Below the pieces are notes generated by a model that had not been told where the DNA came from, did not search any database, and saw only the letters and a program-made list of their open reading frames with translations. Positions 7,903-16,617 of a stretch of 64,000 nt of DNA are shown in pieces. Source of the DNA: Methylobacterium hispanicum (GTDB lineage Bacteria; Pseudomonadota; Alphaproteobacteria; Rhizobiales; Beijerinckiaceae). A program made the translations under genes and the position numbers. The stretch is from assembly GCF_022179285.1 (NCBI RefSeq), contig NZ_BPQO01000007.1, positions 186,001 to 250,000 on the forward strand, given 5' to 3'. Numbering within the stretch: position 1 is the first letter of the stretch; each line of letters opens with the position of its first letter.

Positions 7903-8348
7903 AGGCGCACCCCCTCGCGCTTGACGGCAGCGAGGAGCGCCGGATTGTTGAACGTCTCGGGCGAGCGCAGGTCTTCGTCCCAGAGCGGCAGGACGTTCAC
8001 GAGGACGTCCGTCTCCAACAGCACGTCGACGGCGACATCCGCCATGTCGAGCGTGACCTTCATGCGGTCGCCTCTCTCCCCCTCGAGCACCAGTGCCAGA
8101 TCGGCGTCGCTCTCGTGCGTGTGGGTCTGGCGGGCGCGGCTGCCGAACAGGATCGCCTCGCGGATCGGGTAGCGGCCGTCGAGCCGGTGCAGGAACGCTT
8201 CCACCGCGCGCCGCGTCTGCGGATCCATCTGGCCCGGCACTTCCGCGGGGAGGTCCGGATGAGCGAGCACCATCCGGGCGATCTCGTCCTGCTGGGCAGG
8301 GGGTAATTGCCGTGCCCGCGCCAGGGCCCGATCGAGCAGCGTCGTCAT
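7899..8348 (-). CDS. MNT-type nucleotidyltransferase (antitoxin of MNT-HEPN pair)
   Basis: A 149-residue protein. The minimal nucleotidyltransferase motif GS-X10-DXD is exact (GSRARQTHTHESDAD, around residues 69-83), and a third Asp is in VAVDVLLETDVL. MNT proteins of this type neutralise HEPN RNase toxins, in studied cases by AMPylating them. The N-terminal ~50 residues (LARARQLPPAQQDEIARMVL) resemble the short helical segment of small antitoxins and are longer than in minimal MNTs. It lies immediately upstream of, and overlaps by four bases, the frameshifted HEPN gene. Confidence 0.85.
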   Translation of the reverse strand: MTTLLDRALARARQLPPAQQDEIARMVLAHPDLPAEVPGQMDPQTRRAVEAFLHRLDGRYPIREAILFGSRARQTHTHESDADLALVLEGERGDRMKVTLDMADVAVDVLLETDVLVNVLPLWDEDLRSPETFNNPALLAAVKREGVRL

Positions 8349-8423
8349 CGCTTCCCGCTCCGAAACGCGTCGCGAGCATCCTACAGACGATCCCCGCCCA
8401 CGGAAGATGGACGCGCCGCGGCC

Positions 8424-8460
8424 AAAGAAAAACCCGCCCCGGACGGACCGGCGCGGGCTT
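8424..8460 (-). terminator. Rho-independent terminator of rplS
   Basis: On the minus strand a GC-rich stem (AGCCCGC pairing with GCGGGTT across a ~15-base inner region) is followed by a T-run (TTTTTCTTT). It lies about 40 bases after the rplS stop. Confidence 0.7.
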
Positions 8461-8502
8461 TCCTCAACGGCGCCGCCCCGGAGGGCGGCAAGTCCAGAAA
8501 GC

Positions 8503-8904
8503 TTACTCGGCGGCGGCCGGAGCGGCCTTCGCGCCCTTCGGGGCCTTGTTGCGTTCGACGCGCTCGACGATGCGGGCCGACTTACCGCGGCGGTCGCGCA
8601 GGTAGTACAGCTTGGCGCGGCGCACCTTGCCGCGGCGGGCCACCTTGATCGAGTCGATCATCGGGGAGTGCACCGGGAAGACGCGCTCGACGCCCTCGCC
8701 GTAGGAGATCTTGCGGACCGTGAAGCTCTCGTTGAGGCCGCCGCCCGAGCGGGCGATGCAGACGCCCTCGTAGGCCTGGACGCGGGTGCGCTCACCCTCC
8801 TTCACGCGGACGTTCACGATCAGGGTGTCGCCCGGCTCGAAATCCGGAATGGTCTTGGCGAGGCGCGCGACTTCCTCGCGCTCCAGCTGCTCGATGATGT
8901 TCAT
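8503..8904 (-). CDS. rplS: 50S ribosomal protein L19
   Basis: A 133-residue protein starting at ATG 8904. It has the L19 signatures [41 protein letters not shown] and [19 protein letters not shown]19 sits at the 30S-50S interface. The Ala/Lys-rich tail ([14 protein letters not shown]) is typical of Methylobacterium-type L19. In many alphaproteobacteria rplS lies with rimM and trmD, but upstream here (across 235 bases) is the divergent NifU-like gene, so it appears to be expressed alone from a promoter in that gap. Confidence 0.97.
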   Translation of the reverse strand: MNIIEQLEREEVARLAKTIPDFEPGDTLIVNVRVKEGERTRVQAYEGVCIARSGGGLNESFTVRKISYGEGVERVFPVHSPMIDSIKVARRGKVRRAKLYYLRDRRGKSARIVERVERNKAPKGAKAAPAAAE

Positions 8905-9139
8905 GGCAATGCTCCAGCCGTTGCGTCCCGGATCCCCGGATGGGATCGGCACGCCAGGATTTCGGCGATCCTGTTGTGAGTTGGCGGTGCCGTTACAGGA
9001 TCGGGACGGGTTTGTCGATCCTCGGTCGCACCGGGACCCGCGGTTGAGAAAATCCGCGTGCCGGGCCACATGAGGGGCGGCGCACGCGCGGCGCCGTTCC
9101 CGGCCGGCCTTGAACCGGCGCAGCGGACGAGGATTCCCC

Positions 9140-9706
9140 ATGTTCATCCAGACCGAAGCCACCCCGAACCCCGCCACCCTGAAGTTCCTGCCGGGCCGCG
9201 TCGTCCTGCCCGAGGGCACCTTCGAGGCGAAGGACGCAGGAGGCGCCGCCCGCTCGCCGCTGGCCTCCCGCCTGTTCGGGGTGCCGGGCGTGGCCGGCGT
9301 CTATTTCGGGCACGACTTCATCTCGGTCACCAAGGCCGAGGGCGACGATTCCTGGCCCCAGGTGAAGCCCGCCGTGCTCGGCGCCATCATGGAGCATTTC
9401 CAGTCCGGCGCTCCCGTGCTGGAGGACGCCGCCGACGCCGCCGACGACACCTCGGAGGAGTTCTACGACGCGGCCGACCACGACACGGTCGTGACCATCA
9501 AGGACCTGCTGGAGACCCGGGTGCGCCCCGCGGTGGCGGGCGACGGCGGCGACATCACCTTCCGGGGCTACAAGGAGGGCGTGGTCTACCTCGAGATGAA
9601 GGGCGCCTGCTCGGGCTGCCCCTCCTCCACCGCGACGCTGCGCCAGGGCGTGCAGAACCTGTTCCGCCACTTCCTGCCGCAGATCCGCGAGGTCCAGGCG
9701 GTCTGA
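9140..9706 (+). CDS. NifU-family Fe-S cluster carrier (Nfu type)
   Basis: A 188-residue protein. ATG 9140 is chosen because GAGG lies a few bases upstream and the family begins [19 protein letters not shown]. The N-terminal Nfu_N domain (residues 1-90) is followed by the NifU-like domain with the Cys pair CSGCPSS (around residues 157-160), which binds a 4Fe-4S cluster between two monomers. It transfers clusters to apo-enzymes; the ThiC encoded further along is one type of client. It is divergent from rplS. Confidence 0.93.
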   Translation: MFIQTEATPNPATLKFLPGRVVLPEGTFEAKDAGGAARSPLASRLFGVPGVAGVYFGHDFISVTKAEGDDSWPQVKPAVLGAIMEHFQSGAPVLEDAADAADDTSEEFYDAADHDTVVTIKDLLETRVRPAVAGDGGDITFRGYKEGVVYLEMKGACSGCPSSTATLRQGVQNLFRHFLPQIREVQAV

Positions 9707-9718
9707 GGCGCCAGCGGG

Positions 9719-9770
9719 GACGCCCGGGACAGACGCCCGGGACAGACGCCCGGGACCGACGCCCGCGCGC
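9719..9770. repeat. 13-bp tandem repeat
   Basis: The unit GACGCCCGGGACA is repeated at 9719, 9732 and 9745 (last base differs), with a degenerate fourth copy at 9758. It lies between the Nfu gene and its terminator and is non-coding. Confidence 0.85.
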
Positions 9771-9796
9771 AACACCCGAGGCCCAACCCTGTGCAA

Positions 9797-9832
9797 GCAC
9801 GGCCGCTCCGCCTGACGGGGCGGCCGTTTTGC
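9797..9832 (+). terminator. Rho-independent terminator after the Nfu gene
   Basis: ACGGCCGC (9799) pairs with GCGGCCGT across a ~12-base loop and is followed by TTTT. It separates the Nfu gene from tsaB. Confidence 0.75.
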
Positions 9833-9895
9833 CGTAGGGTCGTCTGCGTATCCATCGACTGGGCCGGCGGGAGGGCGTCGGCGACGGGAGTGAGC

Positions 9896-10576
9896 TTGCG
9901 TATCCTGGCCATCGACACGGCGCTCGACCTCTGCTCCGCCTGCGTCCTCGACGACGCGGCCGAGGCGCCGCTCGCGCAGGAGAGCATGGCGCTCGCCCGC
10001 GGCCATGCCGAGGCCCTGCTGCCCCTGGTCGAGCGGGTGATGGCCCGCGTCGAGGGCGGCTTCGAGAGCCTGGAGCGGATCGCCGTCACGGTCGGGCCCG
10101 GCAGCTACACGGGATTGCGCGTCGGGCTCTCGGCCGCGCGGGCGCTGGGGCTGGCGCTGGGGAAGCCGGTGGTGGGCGTCACCACGCTCTCCGCCCTGCT
10201 GACCCCGCTGCTCGCCGCCAACCACGAGGGCACGCTCGCCGCCGCGATCGACGCCCGCCACGGCGCCGTCTACCTGCTGGCGCTGAGCGCGGGCGAGGGC
10301 ATCGTGGTGCCGCCCGCCCACATCACGGTCGAGGCGGCCGCCGGGCGGCTGGGCGCCGGTCCCGTGACGCTCGTCGGCTCGGGCGCGCCCGCGCTCGCCG
10401 CCGCCCTCCAGGCCCGCGGCGTGCCCGCCCTGGTCGCCGACACCGCGGGTCCCGACATCGTCTCGGTCGCCTCCCTGGGGCAGGTGGCCGACCCCGCCCA
10501 GGCCCTGCCCCGGCCGATGTACCTGCGCGGGCCCGACGCCCAGCCCCAGGACCACGCCCGCCTCGCCCGCCGATGA
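9896..10576 (+). CDS. tsaB: tRNA threonylcarbamoyladenosine biosynthesis protein TsaB
   Basis: A protein of about 226 residues. TTG 9896 is preferred because GGGAG lies six bases upstream and the family starts directly with RILAIDTALDLCSACV; GTG 9890 is the alternative. The signature GPGSYTGLRVGLSAARALGLALG is present. TsaB is an ASKHA-fold scaffold that binds TsaD and TsaE for t6A37 modification of ANN-decoding tRNAs. The stop overlaps the start of rimI by four bases (ATGA), the common alphaproteobacterial pair. Confidence 0.93.
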   Translation: MRILAIDTALDLCSACVLDDAAEAPLAQESMALARGHAEALLPLVERVMARVEGGFESLERIAVTVGPGSYTGLRVGLSAARALGLALGKPVVGVTTLSALLTPLLAANHEGTLAAAIDARHGAVYLLALSAGEGIVVPPAHITVEAAAGRLGAGPVTLVGSGAPALAAALQARGVPALVADTAGPDIVSVASLGQVADPAQALPRPMYLRGPDAQPQDHARLARR

Positions 10577-11094
10577 CCCGTCCCGTCTCGCCCTTCTGGC
10601 CCTACGAGTGGTGGCTCTCCTGGTGGGACGCGCTCCTGCCCGAGCCTTACGTCGCGCCGCTCACGGATGCCGCCCAGGCGCGGGCGATGGCGCGCCTCCA
10701 CGCCACCGCCTTCGCCCGGCCCTGGGACGCGCACGAGTTCGAGCGGATGCTGTGCGAGCGCTCGACCCACGCCCACGCCCTCTGGCGGGCCGGCACGCTT
10801 CAGGGCTTCATCCTGTCGCGGCAGGCCGCCGACGAGGCCGAGATCCTCACCGTCGTCCTGGCGCCCACGGCCCGCGGCGGCGGCCTGAGCCACCGCCTGC
10901 TGCGCGAGCATCTCGCCGCGCTCGCCCGCGCCCGCGTCGCCGCGGTGCATCTGGAGGTGGACGAGGGCAACGCGCCCGCGCTGAAGCTCTACGCCCGGCA
11001 CGGCTTCGTCCGGGTCGGGCAGCGCACCGGCTACTACCTGAAGGCGGACGGCAGCCGCGCCACCGCGCTCACCATGCGGGCCGACCTCGCATGA
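10573..11094 (+). CDS. rimI: GNAT acetyltransferase, RimI-like
   Basis: A 173-residue protein overlapping tsaB by four bases. The GNAT core reads FILSRQAADEAEILTVVLAP, then the acetyl-CoA loop region ARGGGLSHRLL (the canonical RGxGxG is relaxed), then VHLEVDEGNAPALKLYARHGF and a C-terminal GYYLKADGSRA. RimI acetylates the N-terminus of ribosomal protein S18, or other proteins. The Trp/Pro-rich N-terminal ~28 residues are longer than in E. coli RimI but common in alphaproteobacteria. Coupling to tsaB is the usual arrangement. Confidence 0.88.
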   Translation: MTRPVSPFWPYEWWLSWWDALLPEPYVAPLTDAAQARAMARLHATAFARPWDAHEFERMLCERSTHAHALWRAGTLQGFILSRQAADEAEILTVVLAPTARGGGLSHRLLREHLAALARARVAAVHLEVDEGNAPALKLYARHGFVRVGQRTGYYLKADGSRATALTMRADLA

Positions 11095-11116
11095 GGCGCG
11101 CGACGAGGCTCCCGCG

Positions 11117-11980
11117 GTGACACGGATCGGCATCGCCGCCCGCCTCGCGGTGATGGCCGCGGCCTTCGGGCTGCTCGTCGGCCCGCACTGGCTGGGCTTG
11201 CGCCTCGGGCGCCCCTCCGGCCGGGCGCCGGTGCTGTTCCACCGCCTGTTCCTGCGCCTCTTCGGCGTGCGGGTGACGCAGAGCGGCACACCGCCGCGGC
11301 CCGGCGAGCCGGCCCTGGTGCTGGCCAACCACGTCTCCTGGCTCGACATCGTGGCGCTGGGCTCGCTCCGCCCGCTCTCCTTCGTGGCGAAGTCCGAGAT
11401 CGCCGGCTGGCCGGTGATCGGCTGGTTCGCGGTGCTGCAGCAGACCCTCTTCATCGACCGGGCGCGGCGCGGGGCGACCGCCGAGGTCAACCGGGCGCTG
11501 GGCCAGCGTCTCGCGGCGGGCGAGCTGATCGTGCTGTTCGCGGAGGGCACGACCGGCGACGGCACCCGGCTCCTGCCCTTCCGCTCCTCGCTCGTCGGCG
11601 CCGCCCGCACGGCGATCGAGGCCGAGGAGGGCCGCCTGCCGCATCTGCGCCTGCAGCCCCTGGCGCTCGCCTATCCGCGCCGCAACGGGATGCCGGTGAC
11701 CCGGGCCGAGCGGCCGGACGTGGCCTGGTACGGCGACATGGAGCTGGCGCCCCATCTCGCGACCTTCCTGCGCGAGGGGCCGATCGACGTGCACGTGGCC
11801 TGGGGCGCGCCGATCGCCTTCGAGGCCGGCACCGACCGCAAGCGCGCCACCGCCCTGGCCGAGGCGGCGGTGCGGGGCGCCTTGCGCGAGCTGCGGGCCG
11901 GGACGCCGCAGGCCGGCACGACGGTCGGCACGCGCCCCTCCGACGTTCCTGCTCCGGCCGGCGACCTCGCACCGGTCTGA
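11117..11980 (+). CDS. 1-acyl-glycerol-3-phosphate acyltransferase family (PlsC-like)
   Basis: A 287-residue membrane-associated protein from GTG 11117, 22 bases after rimI. The acyltransferase motifs are intact: block I NHVSWLD (NHX4D), block II around FIDRARRG, and block III FAEGTTGDGTRLLPFRSSL. One N-terminal hydrophobic segment (residues ~5-25) is visible. The family transfers acyl chains to lysophosphatidate, or in related OlsA enzymes to lyso-ornithine lipid, and sequence alone does not separate these. The C-terminal ~50 residues are low-complexity. Confidence 0.87.
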   Translation: MTRIGIAARLAVMAAAFGLLVGPHWLGLRLGRPSGRAPVLFHRLFLRLFGVRVTQSGTPPRPGEPALVLANHVSWLDIVALGSLRPLSFVAKSEIAGWPVIGWFAVLQQTLFIDRARRGATAEVNRALGQRLAAGELIVLFAEGTTGDGTRLLPFRSSLVGAARTAIEAEEGRLPHLRLQPLALAYPRRNGMPVTRAERPDVAWYGDMELAPHLATFLREGPIDVHVAWGAPIAFEAGTDRKRATALAEAAVRGALRELRAGTPQAGTTVGTRPSDVPAPAGDLAPV

Positions 11981-12020
11981 GTCGACGCCGGCTCCGCGGC
12001 CCGCTCCGAAGGAACCGCAC

Positions 12021-12191
12021 CCGTTTCCCGGACGCCTGGAGCGTCAGCGGAAGGTGGTCCGGGACCTAGCGAACAGAGTGCCGCGAAGCGGCTCGATCTC
12101 CAGCACCGGTGCAGCATCCGGACGCTTCGCGACGTTCCGTGCTGGATCCCGGGTCGCATTCCGCTCGCGCTCCATGCGCCCGGGACAGGGG
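12021..12191 (-). repeat. ~171-bp dispersed palindromic intergenic repeat, copy B
   Basis: Read on the minus strand it aligns end to end with the copy at 5981-6151: start CCCTGTCCCGGGCGCATGGA, internal GAGCGGAATGCGACCCGGGA, then a central GAGCCGCTTCGCGGC block and the end GGCGTCCGGGAAAC. It fills most of the 342-base gap between the acyltransferase gene and miaB. The open frames it creates are not believed to be genes. Confidence 0.85.
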
Positions 12192-12322
12192 CGTCGGGAG
12201 GAGGCGGTCTCGGGGTGATCCGCGGCCGCCGCGACGCGCGGCCGAAACTGTGCTAGAGCCCGCCTCCCGGCCGCCCAGTGAGGATTTCGCGGCCGGTCGA
12301 CGGACAAGCGGGACCGGACGCG

Positions 12323-13660
12323 TTGAAGAAAGCCTTCGTCAAATCCTACGGCTGCCAGATGAACGCCTACGACGCCGCTCGCATGGCGGACGTGCTGGGC
12401 GCCGAGGGCTACGCGCCGACCGACACCGTGGAGGACGCCGACGTCGTCGTCCTCAACACCTGCCACATCCGCGAGAAGGCCGCCGAGAAGGTCTATTCCG
12501 AGCTCGGGCGCCTGCGCGAGCTGAAGGGCGAGCGCAAGCGCGCCGGCCTCGACACCCGCATCGTGGTGGCGGGCTGCGTGGCGCAGGCCGAGGGCGCCGA
12601 GATCGTCGCCCGGCAGCCCGCCGTCGACGTGGTGGTGGGCCCCCAGAGCTACCACCGCCTGCCCGACCTCATCGCCCGCTCGCGCGCGCGCCGCGTCGTC
12701 GACACCGAGTTCCCGGTCGAGGACAAGTTCGACCACCTGCCGGCCCGGCGCAACCGCGGCGTCGGCGCCTTCCTCACCGTGCAGGAGGGCTGCGACAAGT
12801 TCTGCGCCTTCTGCGTGGTGCCCTACACCCGCGGCGCCGAGGTCTCGCGCTCCGTCGCGGCCGTCGTCGGCGAGGCCGAGACGCTCGTCGCCGAGGGCGT
12901 GCGCGAGATCACCCTGATCGGCCAGAACGTGAACGCCTATCACGGCGTGGGCGCCGACGGCGCGGCCGCCACCCTGCCCGACCTGATGCGGGCGGTGGCC
13001 GCCATTCCGGGGGTCGCGCGCATCCGCTACACCACGAGCCACCCGAACGACATGGCCGAGGACCTGATCCGGGCGCATGCCGAGATCCCGGCCCTGATGC
13101 CCTACCTGCACCTGCCCGTGCAGTCGGGCTCCGACCGCATCCTCAAGGCGATGAACCGCAAGCACACGGGCGATCAGTACCGCCGCCTGATCGAGCGGGT
13201 GCGGGCGAGCCGGCCGGACATCGCCCTATCGTCCGACTTCATCGTGGGCTTCCCCGGCGAGACGGATGCGGACTTCGCCGACACGATGCGGCTCGTGGAG
13301 GACGTCGGCTTCCAGAGCGCCTTCTCGTTCAAGTACAGCCCGCGCCCCGGCACCCCCGCGGCCGAGCGGGCCGACGCCGTGCCCGAGGCCGTGAAGTCCG
13401 AGCGGCTGGCCGCGCTCCAGGCGCTCCTCGACCGGCAGCGCCACGCCTACCAGCGCGCCGCCGAGGGGCAGGTGTTCGAGGTCCTGGTCGAGAAGGCCGG
13501 GCGCCACCCCGGCCAGGTCGCCGGCAAGACGCCGCACCTGCTGGCCGTCCATTTCGAGGCGCCGGCCTCGACCATCGGCCGCGTCGTCGCGGTCCGCATC
13601 CGCGAGGCGGGGGCGAACAGCCTTCACGGCGAATTGGTCGCGCGGGCCGAGGCCGCGTGA
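12323..13660 (+). CDS. miaB: tRNA-2-methylthio-N6-dimethylallyladenosine synthase MiaB
   Basis: A 445-residue radical-SAM methylthiotransferase. TTG 12323 is chosen because homologues begin [16 protein letters not shown] 12278 is an in-frame alternative adding 15 residues. The N-terminal UPF0004 domain carries Cys in [15 protein letters not shown] and AGCVAQAE (second Fe-S cluster). The radical SAM motif is [15 protein letters not shown], and the C-terminal TRAM domain starts about residue 375. It adds a methylthio group at C2 of i6A37. The next gene, the PhoH-like one, begins 69 bases later. All key cysteines are present. Confidence 0.95.
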   Translation: MKKAFVKSYGCQMNAYDAARMADVLGAEGYAPTDTVEDADVVVLNTCHIREKAAEKVYSELGRLRELKGERKRAGLDTRIVVAGCVAQAEGAEIVARQPAVDVVVGPQSYHRLPDLIARSRARRVVDTEFPVEDKFDHLPARRNRGVGAFLTVQEGCDKFCAFCVVPYTRGAEVSRSVAAVVGEAETLVAEGVREITLIGQNVNAYHGVGADGAAATLPDLMRAVAAIPGVARIRYTTSHPNDMAEDLIRAHAEIPALMPYLHLPVQSGSDRILKAMNRKHTGDQYRRLIERVRASRPDIALSSDFIVGFPGETDADFADTMRLVEDVGFQSAFSFKYSPRPGTPAAERADAVPEAVKSERLAALQALLDRQRHAYQRAAEGQVFEVLVEKAGRHPGQVAGKTPHLLAVHFEAPASTIGRVVAVRIREAGANSLHGELVARAEAA

Positions 13661-13729
13661 GGCGACACCGCGCCTCTCCCGCCCCGCGCGGGAGGACCTA
13701 TCTACGTCCCGTCACCAGAGGACCTGCCT

Positions 13730-14845
13730 TTGACGCCATCTGACGGAGCGGCCGGGCGGGGCGCGCCGCGCCCCCGCGGCGCCGGCCCCCGCGGCCCCTA
13801 CGAGACCGCCGAGATCTCGCTCACCTTCGACGACAACCGGTTGGCCAGCCTCGTCTTCGGCCAGTACGACCAGAACGTCGCGCATATCGAGCGCCGCCTG
13901 GAGGTGACCGCGACGGCGCTCGGCAACCACCTCGTGGTCAAGGGACCGCCGGACGCCGCCGAACTCGCCCGCCGCGTGTTCGAGAAGCTCTACGACCGCG
14001 CCCGCGCGGGCGGCCCGCTCACGACCGGCGACGTCGACGGGGCGATCCAGGAGGCCACGGTCCAGGGCAACCTGTTCCCCTCCGCCGAGATCCCGGCCGA
14101 GACCGGCAACGGATCGGGCGGCAACGGCCAGCATTTCGAGCAGATCGCCACCCGCCGCCGCGGTGCGGTCCGCGCCCGCAACGCCGCGCAGGACGCCTAC
14201 ATCCGGGCCCTGCGCACGAACGAGCTCGTCTTCGCCGAGGGGCCGGCCGGCACCGGCAAGACCTGGCTGGCCGTCGGCCATGCGGTCTCGCTCCTCGAGC
14301 AGGGCCACGCCGAGCGGCTGATCCTGTCGCGCCCCGCCGTCGAGGCCGGCGAGCGCCTCGGCTTCCTGCCCGGCGACATGCGCGAGAAGGTCGATCCGTA
14401 CCTGCGCCCGATCTACGACGCCCTCTACGACTTCATGGAGGCGCGCCACGTCGATCGCGGCCTGCAGACCGGCATCATCGAGATCGCGCCGCTCGCCTTC
14501 ATGCGCGGGCGCACGCTCACCAACGCCGTGGTGCTGCTCGACGAGGCGCAGAACACCACCTCGATGCAGATGAAGATGTTCCTCACCCGGCTCGGCGAGA
14601 ACTCGCGCATGATCGTCACGGGCGACCCGAGCCAGATCGACCTGCCGCCCGGCCAGAAATCCGGCCTCGTCGAGGCGGTCTCGGTCCTCGACGGCGTCGA
14701 GGGGATCGGGCGCGTGACCTTCAAGGACGTGGACGTGGTGCGCCACGACCTCGTGCGCCGCATCGTCACCGCCTACGAGCGCGCCTCCCACGGCGAATCG
14801 GAGGCCGACCGCAACCCGAACCCGCGCCGCCGGCCGCTCGCCTGA
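13730..14845 (+). CDS. PhoH-like ATPase
   Basis: A 371-residue protein starting at TTG 13730, with AGAGG eight bases upstream. Walker A is GPAGTGKTWLA (around residue 169) and Walker B VVLLDEAQNTT (around residue 267), with ILSRPAVEAGERLGFLPG between them. The N-terminal ~90 residues contain a KH-like segment, as in the PhoL/YbeZ group. Its location between miaB and ybeY identifies it as the YbeZ-type partner of the YbeY endoribonuclease in rRNA processing. The Gly/Arg/Pro-rich first 24 residues are probably disordered. Confidence 0.93.
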   Translation: MTPSDGAAGRGAPRPRGAGPRGPYETAEISLTFDDNRLASLVFGQYDQNVAHIERRLEVTATALGNHLVVKGPPDAAELARRVFEKLYDRARAGGPLTTGDVDGAIQEATVQGNLFPSAEIPAETGNGSGGNGQHFEQIATRRRGAVRARNAAQDAYIRALRTNELVFAEGPAGTGKTWLAVGHAVSLLEQGHAERLILSRPAVEAGERLGFLPGDMREKVDPYLRPIYDALYDFMEARHVDRGLQTGIIEIAPLAFMRGRTLTNAVVLLDEAQNTTSMQMKMFLTRLGENSRMIVTGDPSQIDLPPGQKSGLVEAVSVLDGVEGIGRVTFKDVDVVRHDLVRRIVTAYERASHGESEADRNPNPRRRPLA

Positions 14846-14847
14846 CC

Positions 14848-15384
14848 ATGCGGCGGACGCGGAGCCGGATCGAGGCCGAGATCGACGTGGCGATCGAGGA
14901 TGCGCGCTGGGAGGAGGCCGTGCCGGACCTCGAACCTCTGGTGATTCGCGCCGTGGAGGCGGGGATCGCCGCCGCGCCCGCGCGGCCCGCGGGCGCCCTC
15001 GAGGTCAGCGTGCTGCTCGCGGACGACGAAGCCGTGCAGGAACTCAACCGCACGTGGCGGGCCAAGGACAAGCCCACCAACGTGCTGTCCTTCCCGGCGG
15101 CGCCCCAGCCGCGCCATGCGGGCGTCGCGACGCCGCTCGGTGACGTGGTTCTTGCGTATGACACGGTGCTGCGCGAGAGTACGGAGCAGTCGAAGCCGCT
15201 CCGCGACCACCTCGCCCACCTCCTCGTTCATGGCACCCTGCACCTGCTCGGACAGGACCACGAGACCGGCGAGGCCGAGGCCGACGCCATGGAGGCGCTC
15301 GAGATCGCGGCGCTGGCGGGGCTCGGCATCCCGAACCCCTACGCCGAAGACCATTTCGACGAGCCCCCCGATGCGCCTCCTTAG
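14848..15384 (+). CDS. ybeY: Endoribonuclease YbeY
   Basis: A 178-residue protein two bases after the PhoH-like gene, so translationally coupled. The zinc-binding signature HGTLHLLGQDH (three His) is intact and NRTWRAKDKPTNVLSFP is the family hallmark. YbeY is a single-strand RNase required for 16S rRNA 3'-end maturation and 70S quality control. The C-terminal AEDHFDEPPDAPP tail is acidic and likely flexible. Confidence 0.95.
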   Translation: MRRTRSRIEAEIDVAIEDARWEEAVPDLEPLVIRAVEAGIAAAPARPAGALEVSVLLADDEAVQELNRTWRAKDKPTNVLSFPAAPQPRHAGVATPLGDVVLAYDTVLRESTEQSKPLRDHLAHLLVHGTLHLLGQDHETGEAEADAMEALEIAALAGLGIPNPYAEDHFDEPPDAPP

Positions 15385-15417
15385 GCGGTCGGCGACCTCA
15401 CCCCTGAACCGGACGAC

Positions 15418-16551
15418 ATGACCAACGATCGAAGTCGCGGCGCGGCCCAGGCCGCGTCCAGCATCCCCGAAGGCGAGCAGGGCCAGGCGCGCGAGCCCTG
15501 GTACGACCGCCTGCTCCAGGCCCTGCACCTGAAGCCGCGCGACAGCCTCCGCGACGACATCGAGGACGCACTCAGCGAGCCCGATTCGGGCGAGAACGGG
15601 TTCTCGCCCTACGAGCGCGCCATGCTCAAGAACGTGCTCGGCCTGCACAAGGTGCGGGTCGACGACGTGATGATCCCGCGGGCCGACATCGTCGCGGTCT
15701 CGATCGAGACGAGCCTCGGCGACCTGCTGCGGCTGTTCCGCACCGCCGGCCATTCCCGCCTTCCGGTCTACGGCGAGACGCTGGACGACCCCCGCGGCAT
15801 GGTCCACATCCGCGACTTCGTCGATCACATCGCGGCCCGCGCCGAGGCGGAGGCGCGCCGCGGCGCGCCCGTGCCGGGCGCCCAGGCGGCGGCGATGGCC
15901 GGCACGATCGATCCGCAGAGCCCGGCGGCCCGCACCCGGCGCGGCGCGGCGCGCGCGCTGCGCATGCTCAACCTCGGCAACGTCGATCTCTCGGCGACCT
16001 TGGCCTCGACGCAGATCCAGCGCCCGGTCCTGTTCGTGCCGCCCTCCATGCCGGCGATCGACCTCCTGGTCCGCATGCAGGCCCAGCGCACCCACATGGC
16101 GCTCGTCATCGACGAGTACGGCGGCACCGACGGGCTGATCTCGATCGAGGACCTGATCGAGATGGTGGTGGGCGACATCGAGGACGAGCACGACGTGGCC
16201 GAGGGCCGGATGGTGCAACGCCTCGACGGCGAGGCGGAGATCTTCGTGGCGGATGCCCGCGCGCCGCTCGCCGAGGTCTCGGAGGCGACCGGCGTCGATC
16301 TGGTGGCGGCGGTGGGCGAGATGGCCGAGGAGATCGACACGCTCGGCGGCATGGTGGTGACGCTGGCCGGCCGCGTGCCCGCCCGCGGCGAGACCATCAG
16401 CGGCCCGGGCGAGCTGGAATTCGAGGTGCTCGACGCCGACCCGCGCCGCCTCAAGCGCCTGCGCTTCAAGCGCGGCCCCGCCCGGATCGAGGCGGTGGTG
16501 CCGCTGGCCCTGCCCCCGCCCGCCGCGGTCGCAGAGCCGCCGCGGGCGTAA
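15418..16551 (+). CDS. CorC/HlyC-type CBS-domain protein
   Basis: A 377-residue cytoplasmic protein without membrane segments. A CBS pair spans roughly residues 75-250 (VDDVMIPRADIVAVS and LVIDEYGGTDGLISIEDLIE are the diagnostic motifs), followed by a CorC_HlyC transporter-associated domain (residues ~270-360, GMVVTLAGRVPARGE). An Ala/Arg-rich insertion of ~50 residues separates the CBS halves. CorC is linked to magnesium/cobalt efflux; position between ybeY and lnt is conserved. The start lies 34 bases after ybeY. Confidence 0.9.
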   Translation: MTNDRSRGAAQAASSIPEGEQGQAREPWYDRLLQALHLKPRDSLRDDIEDALSEPDSGENGFSPYERAMLKNVLGLHKVRVDDVMIPRADIVAVSIETSLGDLLRLFRTAGHSRLPVYGETLDDPRGMVHIRDFVDHIAARAEAEARRGAPVPGAQAAAMAGTIDPQSPAARTRRGAARALRMLNLGNVDLSATLASTQIQRPVLFVPPSMPAIDLLVRMQAQRTHMALVIDEYGGTDGLISIEDLIEMVVGDIEDEHDVAEGRMVQRLDGEAEIFVADARAPLAEVSEATGVDLVAAVGEMAEEIDTLGGMVVTLAGRVPARGETISGPGELEFEVLDADPRRLKRLRFKRGPARIEAVVPLALPPPAAVAEPPRA

Positions 16552-16617
16552 TCGAGGAGGCGTCACGCTTTCGGCGCCTTTTCCCGGCCAAGGGATCCGT
16601 CTACGGGTCCGGGACCG

